Notes: generated by a model not told the origin, from the letters alone. A DNA stretch of 5,679 bases from Desulfonatronospira sp964577315 (GCA_964577315.1 CAZNYT010000109.1:1-5679), one strand, 5' to 3'; positions 1 to 5,457 are shown, counted from the first letter of the stretch. Translations and numbers: made by a program.

Positions 1-56
1 CTCCTGTCTCCTGACCCCTGTCTCCTGACTCCTGTCTCCTGACCCCTGTCTCCTGG
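1..56. repeat. 14-bp tandem repeat (heptamer-based) directly after aroA
   Basis: Four contiguous 14-bp units cover bases 1–14, 15–28, 29–42 and 43–56. Units 1 and 3 read CTCCTGTCTCCTGA and unit 2 reads CCCCTGTCTCCTGA. Unit 4 matches unit 2 except that its last base is G. The units thus alternate at their first base (C-T versus C-C), giving a 28-bp higher-order period. Each 14-mer is two related heptamers of the form YCCTGWN, which on the transcribed strand read roughly (A/T)CAGG(A/G)G. The array is cut by the window edge, so its true length is unknown. It starts 4 nt downstream of the aroA stop codon. No self-complementarity is seen, so it should not fold into a hairpin by itself. Confidence 0.9.
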
Positions 57-60
57 CTCT

Positions 61-1395
61 TCACCCGGAAATCTTATTAGCCCGGCGTACCTCTGCCCAC
101 TGATCCCAGAATCCGGGGAAGGATTTGTTCACGCATTCCGGATGGTCCAATACCACCCGTATGCCGGCCAGCTCCAATAAGGAAAGACTCATGGCCATGC
201 GGTGATCCCCGTAGGTGCAAAATTCTATCCTTTCCCCAGTAGGAACCTCTCCCGGCTCTATCACCAAACCGTCCTCCTGGAGAATGCAGTTGCATCCGGT
301 TCTTTCCAGCTCCTGCTTCACTCCGGCCAGACGATCGCTTTCCTTGATTCTTAAATGACCCACATTGCTTATCCTGGTTCTGCCCCTAGCCAAGGCGGCC
401 AGCACCGCCACCGTGGGGACCAGGTCCGGGCAGGACCCCATGTCCAGATCCACTCCCAGAAGTTCCTTGCCCACTACCGCAATTCCCTGCTCGTCTCCTG
501 AGACTTCCGCCCCCATGCCTTGCAGTATATCCAGAATGCGCCTATCTCCCTGCCTGGAATCCTTGTCCAGGCCGCCCACCAGCACCGGGATTTTCCCGGC
601 GGCCCCAGCAGCCAAAAGATAGGATGCGTTGCTGAAGTCCCCTTCCACTTGGTAATCTACGGGATGAAAAACCCCTGGCTCAATCCGGAAGCGGATCCTG
701 CCGGGCTCCACTCTATCCACCTCATCCGGGCTAACCTGGCTCCAAGCCCCGTCCTGCAAGAGCTCCAACATCGGGGCGTTTCCAAAACTATCCATAACCT
801 TCAGGGTGAGGTGGACGTATGGCCAGGAAACCACCTTGTCCCCGCAGACACTTATCACCAGGGGAGCCCGGGCCATGGTCCCGGCCAGAAGCAATCCGGA
901 CAGGTACTGGCTGCTCTCCTGCAGGGAAACGGAAATATTTCCCCCGGCCAGGCCGCCGGTTTCTATGCGCACCGGAGGACAACCGGGCTGCTCCAGGTAG
1001 TTGAACACCACGCCCTGGCTCTCAAGGCTTTGTCCCAGGCTTTGTATGGGGCGCTGGTGCATCCTGCCCCGTCCCGAGATTTGGAAACTACCCCTGCCAG
1101 CGGAGACTATGGCCGCGATCAGTCGGCAAGTGGTGCCGGATTCGCCCACATCCAACTGGACCGGTTCCCCTGTAGGGGACATAATGTTCCCGGCGATCCC
1201 CTGGACCTCGAGCCGGGAATCCTCCCCCCATATCTGAGATCCCAGGGCCTGTAAACAATCTTTGGTCCGCAAAAGATCCTCGCTGGCCAGGACGTTCTTA
1301 AGCCTGGACCGGCCTTGGGCCAGCCCTGAAGCCAAGAGCGCCCGGTGCGAAACAGACTTGGAAGGCGGGGCATTCAGCCGAATAAAATCGCTCAT
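61..1395 (-). CDS. aroA: 3-phosphoshikimate 1-carboxyvinyltransferase (EPSP synthase)
   Basis: This cytoplasmic enzyme transfers the enolpyruvyl group of PEP to shikimate 3-phosphate, the sixth step of the shikimate pathway (EC 2.5.1.19). The 444-residue product is close to the 427 of E. coli AroA. Visible motifs: PPSKSVSHRAL at 10–20 (PEP/S3P-binding Lys13, Ser14, Arg18), GESGTTCRL at 84–92, QRPI at 114–117, SSQY at 161–164, Asp324 (likely catalytic base, in PDLVPT), IKESDR at 350–355, YGDHRMAM at 395–402 and NKSFP at 423–427. The ATG at 1395 is chosen because it places the conserved N-terminal strand just ahead of PPSKS. The open frame extends to 1557, but that stretch lies inside pheA and resembles no AroA sequence. 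The Shine-Dalgarno match is weak (TTTAGG, very close to the ATG), which suggests translational coupling to pheA, whose stop lies 20 nt upstream. The Pro found in the E. coli GTAMRPL motif is Leu92 here. Confidence 0.97.
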   Translation of the reverse strand: MSDFIRLNAPPSKSVSHRALLASGLAQGRSRLKNVLASEDLLRTKDCLQALGSQIWGEDSRLEVQGIAGNIMSPTGEPVQLDVGESGTTCRLIAAIVSAGRGSFQISGRGRMHQRPIQSLGQSLESQGVVFNYLEQPGCPPVRIETGGLAGGNISVSLQESSQYLSGLLLAGTMARAPLVISVCGDKVVSWPYVHLTLKVMDSFGNAPMLELLQDGAWSQVSPDEVDRVEPGRIRFRIEPGVFHPVDYQVEGDFSNASYLLAAGAAGKIPVLVGGLDKDSRQGDRRILDILQGMGAEVSGDEQGIAVVGKELLGVDLDMGSCPDLVPTVAVLAALARGRTRISNVGHLRIKESDRLAGVKQELERTGCNCILQEDGLVIEPGEVPTGERIEFCTYGDHRMAMSLSLLELAGIRVVLDHPECVNKSFPGFWDQWAEVRRANKISG

Positions 1396-1415
1396 ACCTA
1401 AAGCCAATATCAAGA

Positions 1416-2504
1416 TTAGGCCATTATCCGGGGACCATTGGGATAGCTGCCCAGAACGCGCAGATAATAGCAGTTTTCGCTGAGTTCCTCCAAGACGTTG
1501 CCGTATTCCTGGGCTGTGAGATCGCACTCCACGTCCACAAAGAAAACGTATCTCCATTTTTCCGCCCGCAAGGGCCTAGACTCCAGTTTGCGCATGTTGA
1601 TTCTTTCCTTGGACAGCACATTCAATGCGCTGACCAAAGACCCCGGTTTGTCCAGTACGGTAAAGAGCAGGGAAGTCTTGTCCCGGTTGCCGGCTTCCGG
1701 GGGATGGGCGCTTATGACCAGGAAACGCGTCCAGTTGTCCGGGAGGTCCTCGATGGAGTTGCTGATCACGTTCAGCTCGAAAAACTTGGTCAGTTTCTTG
1801 TGCCCTATGGCTGCGACGCCTTCTTCCCGGGCGGCCCTGGAAGCGGCCCGGGCGGTGCTCTCGTCCGGGATGACCTCCACTCCGGGAAGATTGGCCTTGA
1901 CCCACCCCGAGCACTGTTGCAGGGCCAGAGGATGGGAATATATTCTTTGGACGCGGGAAATATCCGTTTCCCGGCTCAAGAGAAAATGGCTGATGCGGCA
2001 GAAGATCTCGGCATGGATAAAAACCTCGAACTTCAGGAACATATCCAAACTCTGCCCCACGCTGCCCTGCATGGAATTCTCCAGGGGAATAACCCCCAGC
2101 TCCGCCTCCCGCATATCCACTGCCCGGAACACATCCTCCAGGTTGTCCTTGGGTGAGAACTCCACGCTATGGCCTAGGTATTCCACCCCGGCAAAATAGG
2201 AGAACGTCCCTTCCGGACCCAGGTAAACCGCTGTTTGCGGCTGTTGAAGACTCCTGGAGGAAGAGAAGATTTCCCGGTAAATGTTGCGCAGGTGATCCTC
2301 GGGCAAAGGTCCGGAATTCTCCTGGACAAGGCCGTCCAGTACCTCCTGTTCCCGGAAGGGTTTAAACACGCTATCCTGGGAAGTGGACTTGATGCTTCCC
2401 ACTTCCAGGCTGAGACTGGCCCTGCGGTTCAACAGGGCCAGGATCTCCCGGTCCAGTCTGCTGATTTCGGACCTTATCCTTTGTAAATTGGCGTTTTGAT
2501 CCAT
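1416..2504 (-). CDS. pheA: bifunctional chorismate mutase / prephenate dehydratase (P-protein)
   Basis: Converts chorismate to prephenate (EC 5.4.99.5) and then to phenylpyruvate (EC 4.2.1.51), the committed branch to phenylalanine. The 362 residues show three domains. An AroQ-type mutase covers about 1–88, with Arg11, Arg28, Lys39, Arg51, Glu52 and Gln88 at the same numbers as the E. coli active-site residues; E. coli Asp48 is Lys here. The dehydratase covers about 91–266, with YLGPEGTFS from 94, GVIPLENS at 137–144 and the catalytic-Thr motif TRF at 259–261. A C-terminal ACT domain follows, with GSLVSAL at 288–294 (the GALV position) and ESRP at 308–311, the Phe-binding motifs, so Phe feedback inhibition is expected. 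The ATG at 2504 is chosen because the mutase helix begins there; an in-frame upstream extension to 2573 overlaps the preceding gene. Only 2 nt separate it from the upstream stop, so coupled translation is likely. Confidence 0.97.
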   Translation of the reverse strand: MDQNANLQRIRSEISRLDREILALLNRRASLSLEVGSIKSTSQDSVFKPFREQEVLDGLVQENSGPLPEDHLRNIYREIFSSSRSLQQPQTAVYLGPEGTFSYFAGVEYLGHSVEFSPKDNLEDVFRAVDMREAELGVIPLENSMQGSVGQSLDMFLKFEVFIHAEIFCRISHFLLSRETDISRVQRIYSHPLALQQCSGWVKANLPGVEVIPDESTARAASRAAREEGVAAIGHKKLTKFFELNVISNSIEDLPDNWTRFLVISAHPPEAGNRDKTSLLFTVLDKPGSLVSALNVLSKERINMRKLESRPLRAEKWRYVFFVDVECDLTAQEYGNVLEELSENCYYLRVLGSYPNGPRIMA

Positions 2505-2506
2505 AT

Positions 2507-3481
2507 CTATTTTTCCCGAATATCTTCCTGTACCCTCATACCGAAATGGCGTCCGGCCTGGTCCGACCGGCAAAGCACCTGGTCCCCCACGCGAAGCTGC
2601 ACCACGCTCACTGGATTCTTATCCGCTCCAATCAGCCGGATGGTCTCCGCATTCTGTACGATCACGCTGCCCCTGTGACCCTCGTATTCGGCGCTTATCA
2701 GGAGCATGGGCCGGACCTCGGTCTTGACGCGCCCCACCACTGCGGATTTGGCCTCGCCCTGGGGAGAGGCTATGAGTACTTCCTTGCCCGGGGCAAGCTC
2801 CTCCAGGTAGGTGGTTCTGTCCCCGGGCTGGCAGGCATAGGAATGCACCGCACCAGCATTGATCCTGAACGGCCTGGGGGCCACATAGGGATTGGATTCG
2901 GTTTCCGCGTTCACCAGGAAGGTGAAGGCGTTGGAGTTGCCCACCAGCATCCCCTGGCCCTTGTCCAGGAGGGAGATGGTGTCCACGCACACCCGGTGCC
3001 CCAGACCCAAGGGAGTGATCTCGGTGATAGTGCCCGGGAGCAAATCCAGGGTGCCATGCTCCTGCTTGACCATGGAGACCATCTTCTTGAGCTCCTGGGC
3101 GCCCTGGGCATCAGCGACCACGAAGTCCACGCCCCTCTCCAGGATACCCATGGCTGTACCAACCTCTTCCGGGGTGGCCACTTCTTTGCCCACCCCTTGA
3201 GCCTGGGCCACGATATTCTCCACCGGGATAATTTCCGCGTCCCTAGAAAGCACCACTTTTTCCCCGGATTTAAGAGACTGGACCACGCTTTCCTCGTCCT
3301 CCTTGCTCTGGACTGACGTGAACTTGAAGTCCTCTATATCCAGGGCCTGGGTCCTGCCCAGAGCGGTGATCTTGTCCAGGTCCTCCTTTTGGGCCAATAT
3401 ACCGTCCACCCCGGATTCCAGGGCCAGGGTAACCAGTTTCTTGTCAAAGGGAATCGCCTTGAAATATATTTTTTTGGTCAT
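2507..3481 (-). CDS. aroB': 3-dehydroquinate synthase II (archaeal-type, NAD-dependent)
   Basis: This family (MJ1249 type, EC 1.4.1.24) oxidatively deaminates and cyclises 2-amino-3,7-dideoxy-D-threo-hept-6-ulosonate (ADH) to 3-dehydroquinate with NAD+. It is unrelated to the usual AroB. The 324-residue product is somewhat shorter than the archaeal enzymes (about 360–380). The family's conserved centre is clear: GLGHRVCVDTISLL at 159–172, GQGMLVGNSN at 175–184, NPYVAPRPFRINAGAVHSY at 197–215 and TTYLEEL at 223–229. The C-terminal signature VGDQVL…AGRHFG…I.EK covers 298–324. The ATG at 3481 has AGGGA a few bases upstream. It sits between ADH synthase (76-nt gap) and pheA (2-nt gap), which matches its substrate source. 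The N-terminal 100 residues are less conserved than the rest. Function is confident; the exact sugar donor used upstream in this organism is not shown by the sequence. Confidence 0.95.
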   Translation of the reverse strand: MTKKIYFKAIPFDKKLVTLALESGVDGILAQKEDLDKITALGRTQALDIEDFKFTSVQSKEDEESVVQSLKSGEKVVLSRDAEIIPVENIVAQAQGVGKEVATPEEVGTAMGILERGVDFVVADAQGAQELKKMVSMVKQEHGTLDLLPGTITEITPLGLGHRVCVDTISLLDKGQGMLVGNSNAFTFLVNAETESNPYVAPRPFRINAGAVHSYACQPGDRTTYLEELAPGKEVLIASPQGEAKSAVVGRVKTEVRPMLLISAEYEGHRGSVIVQNAETIRLIGADKNPVSVVQLRVGDQVLCRSDQAGRHFGMRVQEDIREK

Positions 3482-3504
3482 AACGTCCCTGTTGATTGGT
3501 TAGC

Positions 3505-3532
3505 CTTACTCCTAAATTATTGTCTTACTCCT
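3505..3532 (-). repeat. pair of 9-bp direct repeats in the ADHS–DHQS II gap
   Basis: On the transcribed strand the nonamer AGGAGTAAG occurs at 3532–3524 and again at 3513–3505, 19 nt apart start to start, inside the 76-nt intergenic gap (3482–3557). Each copy contains an SD-like AGGAG, but neither is at a useful distance from a start codon; the next gene uses AGGGA nearer to 3481. The rest of the gap shows no convincing terminator or promoter. This could be a small duplication, a protein-binding pair or chance. Confidence 0.5.
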
Positions 3533-3557
3533 CACAAAGCCGTGAACCTGTAATCAG

Positions 3558-4358
3558 CTACCTGCTGGCTAGCATATCCAGGGCCTCGTCCACACCCACG
3601 TCGTTGTGCACCACCTGGTTCAGGATCTGGACCAACCCGGTGACATCGTCGTGCTGGAACACGTTCCTGCCCACGGACAAACCAGCTCCTCCTGCTGCCA
3701 CCGCGTCGTGAACCATCTGAACTAGTTCCCTGTCGCTTTCCATCTTGGGCCCGCCCGCGATAACCACAGGTATGCAACAGGACTCCACCACCTTGGAAAA
3801 GCTGTCCGGATCCCCGGTATATGCCACCTTGACCACATCCGCTCCCAGTTCTTCGCCCACTCTGGCAGTATGACGAACCATTTCCGGGTCGAACTCACCC
3901 TTCACATTGGGACCGCGGCCGTAAACCATGGCCAGCAAAGGCATGCCCCACTCGTTGCATTTGGTGGCCACCTCTCCGAAATCGCTAAGCATGGTCCTTT
4001 CGGATTCGTCTCCCAGGTTGACGTGCACGGACACTCCGTCCGCCCCCAGCTTTATGGCGTCCTCCACGCTAGCCACCAAAGTCTTGGTATTGGGGTATGG
4101 GGATACCTTGGTGCTTGCGGAAAGATGCACTATCAGCCCCACGTCATGGCCTTTGCCCCGGTGACCGCACCGAGTCAGGCCCTTGTGCATGAGCACAGCG
4201 TTTGCTCCCCCTTCCGCGATCTTGTCCACGGTATCCTTGAGATCGATTAGCCCGGCAATGGGCCCCACGGTTACCCCGTGATCCAGGGGCACGATTACGG
4301 TTCTGCCCGTGTTGCGATTGAAAAGCCTTTCCAGTCGGACGGATTTTCCCAGGTGCAT
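3558..4358 (-). CDS. aroA': 2-amino-3,7-dideoxy-D-threo-hept-6-ulosonate (ADH) synthase
   Basis: A class I (Schiff-base) aldolase-fold transaldolase of the DeoC/LacD/FbaB-like family (EC 2.2.1.10). The archaeal enzyme MJ0400 joins L-aspartate semialdehyde to a three-carbon unit from 6-deoxy-5-ketofructose 1-phosphate to give ADH. The 266 residues include VPLDHG at 23–28, MVYGRG at 144–149, VVKVAY at 175–180, AGGPK at 201–205 and the phosphate-site segment SVGRNVFQ at 228–235. Asp26, Tyr146 and Lys177 lie at a constant offset of 7 from the MJ0400 catalytic trio Asp33, Tyr153 and Lys184, so the active site appears intact. That trio, and DHQ synthase II next door, separate it from plain fructose-bisphosphate aldolase. 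The ATG at 4358 follows a perfect AGGAGGT at 7-nt spacing from AGGAGG. It is the first structural gene after the attenuator. No ACT or other feedback domain is present, so control is probably mainly transcriptional. Confidence 0.94.
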   Translation of the reverse strand: MHLGKSVRLERLFNRNTGRTVIVPLDHGVTVGPIAGLIDLKDTVDKIAEGGANAVLMHKGLTRCGHRGKGHDVGLIVHLSASTKVSPYPNTKTLVASVEDAIKLGADGVSVHVNLGDESERTMLSDFGEVATKCNEWGMPLLAMVYGRGPNVKGEFDPEMVRHTARVGEELGADVVKVAYTGDPDSFSKVVESCCIPVVIAGGPKMESDRELVQMVHDAVAAGGAGLSVGRNVFQHDDVTGLVQILNQVVHNDVGVDEALDMLASR

Positions 4359-4364
4359 GTTGAT

Positions 4365-4371
4365 ACCTCCT
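4365..4371 (-). promoter_or_regulatory. strong ribosome binding site of ADH synthase
   Basis: AGGAGGT on the transcribed strand, 6 nt before the ATG at 4358. It is by far the best SD in the window and fixes the ADH synthase start. It lies 40 nt beyond the attenuator T-run, so it is present only in read-through transcripts. Confidence 0.9.
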
Positions 4372-4411
4372 GATTTTTGGGGCCGAAGGCTGGGGCGGAC
4401 CTTTTAGGAAC

Positions 4412-4446
4412 AAAAAAAGGGCCGCCGGCTTCCGCCTGCGGCCCTT
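4412..4446 (-). terminator. intrinsic terminator (attenuator helix 3:4)
   Basis: Reading the minus strand, AAGGGCCGC (4446–4438) pairs with GCGGCCCTT (4425–4417) to give 9 bp including two A–U pairs at the base. An A·G mismatch follows, then GGC/GCC (4436–4434 with 4429–4427), closed by the GNRA-type loop GGAA (4433–4430). The right arm runs straight into seven Ts (4418–4412). It lies between the putative promoter and the first structural gene and ends 53 nt before its ATG. That position makes it an attenuator, not an end-of-gene terminator. Its left arm is also needed by the competing antiterminator. Confidence 0.93.
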
Positions 4447-4503
4447 GGGTTTTCTCTTAACTCTTGTAATGTAACATTAGACCAATCCCCACGGACCACA
4501 GGC
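4434..4503 (-). promoter_or_regulatory. antiterminator helix 2:3
   Basis: The 16-nt segment GCCTGTGGTCCGTGGG (4503–4488) can pair with CCCAAGGGCCGCAGGC (4449–4434). Eleven continuous pairs, two of them G–U, are followed by one G·A mismatch and four more pairs, so 15 of 16 positions pair. The second segment contains the whole left arm of the terminator stem, so the two structures are mutually exclusive. The first segment is codons 23–27 of the leader ORF, just downstream of its aromatic run. A ribosome stalled on the run would leave it free to form this helix and allow read-through. Pairing was read by eye; no free energies were computed. Confidence 0.85.
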
Positions 4504-4569
4504 CTTCTTAAAATAAAAATACCAAAAATAAAAATTGGTTAGGCTGGGTCGTAGGGATTCAGTTAACAT
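4477..4569 (-). CDS. aromatic attenuator leader peptide (30 aa, Phe/Tyr/Trp-rich)
   Basis: A 30-codon ORF, ATG at 4569–4567 and TAA at 4479–4477, beginning MLTESLRPSLTN. It then has the run FYFWYFYF (residues 13–20; bases 4533–4510) and ends KKACGPWGLV. Nine of 30 residues are aromatic: 4 Phe, 3 Tyr and 2 Trp. Its role is inferred: translation speed through the run reports charged tRNA-Phe, tRNA-Tyr and tRNA-Trp levels and decides which RNA helix forms before the terminator at 4446–4412. Codons 4–10 and 23–29 encode the two arms of the 1:2 hairpin, and codons 23–28 overlap the antiterminator arm. All Phe codons are TTT and all Tyr codons TAT. The initiation signal is weak: AAGGA lies 14 nt from the ATG and AAAGAA is nearer. 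The peptide itself probably has no further function. Such short leader ORFs are usually missed by gene callers. Confidence 0.9.
   Translation of the reverse strand: MLTESLRPSLTNFYFWYFYFKKACGPWGLV
4484..4559 (-). promoter_or_regulatory. protector hairpin 1:2 of the attenuator
   Basis: Segment 1, AATCCCTACGACCCAGCC (4559–4542), pairs with the 21 nt at 4504–4484 on the transcribed strand. The blocks are AAUCCC/GGGAUU, UAC/GUG (with one U–G), GACC/GGUC, CAG/CUG and CC/GG. That is 18 bp with three single-base bulges, all on the 3' arm. The loop is the U-rich aromatic codon run. Formation ties up the antiterminator arm and so favours the terminator. A ribosome in the early part of the run would cover the 3' half of segment 1 and prevent this hairpin. 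Confidence 0.83.
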
Positions 4570-4577
4570 GACAAGAT

Positions 4578-4606
4578 TCTTTATCCTTGTTTTGCAAGTT
4601 TGTCAA
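4578..4606 (-). promoter_or_regulatory. putative sigma-70-type promoter of the aromatic operon
   Basis: A perfect -35 hexamer TTGACA lies at 4606–4601. The -10 is poor: TAAAGA at 4583–4578 with a 17-nt spacer (3 of 6 matches) or GATAAA at 4585–4580 with a 15-nt spacer (4 of 6). Either would start transcription around 4573–4569, essentially at the leader ATG, giving an almost leaderless transcript. A TTTAAT at 4629–4624 would give a longer leader with an SD, but it has no recognisable -35. The element is in the right place, directly after the DUF362 stop; the exact start site is uncertain. Confidence 0.5.
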
Positions 4607-4635
4607 GCACAAATTGCGCACTAATTAAAATTTTC

Positions 4636-5427
4636 TTAAAACTCCTGCTCTGCGCTGCCCAGAACGCTGTGCGCCATGCGGATATGGCCGATATCCCTCC
4701 AGGAGAGTCCCAAGAGCTCGGCTCCCTTGGCATCCACCGCCACCGGATCGAACCCGGCCACTAATTTTTCCACCGGGGGAGAACACCTGGGACCGCCCAG
4801 ATGATACTGGGCCATGCCCACGCTGGCGTCAATTATGGACAGATCCGGGCTGCGGTACAGGTTTAACTCGAATATGGAGCGCTGCATCCGGGAGTGGAAA
4901 GCGGATTTCTTCCAGCTGCCGCCCTCTTGGTAGTAGCTGGGCGGGGCCAGGCCCAGCATATTCTTCATGGCCAGGGTGACCTGGGCCAGGGAATGGCGCT
5001 TGAGCACCGGTACTGACACCAGCATGCCGGAAAGGATGCCCTTGGGCAGATAAAGTTCCGGAAAGACTTCGCAGGCAGGATTGCTAAGTTTTTTCAGGGG
5101 CTGGGTGTTAAGATCCACCAGATCCGCCCCGTATTCCATTGCCAACTCAGTATAACCCAACTTTTCAAAAACAGCGCTGGTCTCCAGGTTGGGATCACCG
5201 CACCCTTCGGCTATCACGATCCTGGCCCGGGAGTGCCGCTGGATATAATCCAACAGGGCCCGGACAATCCCTGGATCCGTGGTTATGGGGAAACCCGCGG
5301 CATTTATAAGGTTGGGCTTGATCCAGACGAGCTTGCGCCGCCGGAATTCCTTCCCTGCCCCAATCTCGTCCAGGCAGGCAGATAGATTTTTTTGATAATC
5401 ACCGCAGGGCTGTATTGAAACTTTCAT
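4636..5427 (-). CDS. DUF362 domain protein, short form without Fe–S cluster motif
   Basis: A 263-residue protein recognised as DUF362: IKPNL at 36–40, TTDP at 49–52, AEG at 73–75, VPVLKRHSLAQVTLAMKN at 139–156, PDLSIIDA at 194–201, GGP at 211–213 and DPVAVDA at 227–233. The family's biochemical role is not established, so none is assigned. Longer members often carry a ferredoxin-like segment with CxxC motifs. Here the cysteines are scattered and no CxxC occurs, and the protein ends soon after the domain. No signal peptide or membrane segment is evident. Three starts are possible in frame: TTG 5451, ATG 5436 and ATG 5427. The last is preferred because AGGA lies 8 nt upstream; the SD would abut the ATG at 5436. 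It follows the 54-codon gene by 30 nt. No terminator separates it from the aromatic leader, so some read-through into the attenuator is possible. Confidence 0.85.
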   Translation of the reverse strand: MKVSIQPCGDYQKNLSACLDEIGAGKEFRRRKLVWIKPNLINAAGFPITTDPGIVRALLDYIQRHSRARIVIAEGCGDPNLETSAVFEKLGYTELAMEYGADLVDLNTQPLKKLSNPACEVFPELYLPKGILSGMLVSVPVLKRHSLAQVTLAMKNMLGLAPPSYYQEGGSWKKSAFHSRMQRSIFELNLYRSPDLSIIDASVGMAQYHLGGPRCSPPVEKLVAGFDPVAVDAKGAELLGLSWRDIGHIRMAHSVLGSAEQEF

Positions 5428-5457
5428 GCGTATCATCCTGGTCGGTCCCAAGAAGAC

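Noticed and set aside
1..56. Tandem repeat as a CRISPR array
   Set aside because: Units are only 14 bp, contiguous and without unique spacers.
520..1254. Long plus-strand open frame of 244 codons opposite aroA
   Set aside because: It is antisense to a gene with all AroA motifs, its protein looks compositionally random, and it has no recognisable domain.
1396..1557. Upstream extension of AroA to an ATG at 1557 (54 extra residues)
   Set aside because: The extension lies within the pheA coding sequence in another frame, resembles no EPSP synthase N-terminus, and the ATG at 1395 fits the family start.
1498..2199. Plus-strand open frame of 233 codons opposite pheA
   Set aside because: Shadow of pheA; no motif or promoter of its own.
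2546..3316. Plus-strand open frame of 256 codons opposite DHQ synthase II
   Set aside because: Antisense shadow rich in His and Gly; the opposite strand has clear family motifs.
4144..4413. Minus-strand 89-codon open frame spanning the end of the leader and the start of ADH synthase
   Set aside because: It begins just after the attenuator T-run and overlaps ADH synthase in another frame; it has no SD and no recognisable motif.
4521..4539. Short inverted repeat ACCAA…TTGGT as a repressor operator
   Set aside because: The arms are only 5 bp with a 9-nt AT spacer, and the bases are explained by the aromatic codon run (Asn-Phe…Trp).
4412..4569. T-box, riboswitch or TRAP-type control of the leader
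   Set aside because: No T-box motif, no known aptamer pattern and no series of (G/U)AG triplets are seen; the coding run plus alternating helices explains the region better.
5428..5451. TTG start at 5451 or ATG at 5436 for the DUF362 protein
   Set aside because: The ATG at 5427 has AGGA at good spacing; the other two lack a well-placed SD.
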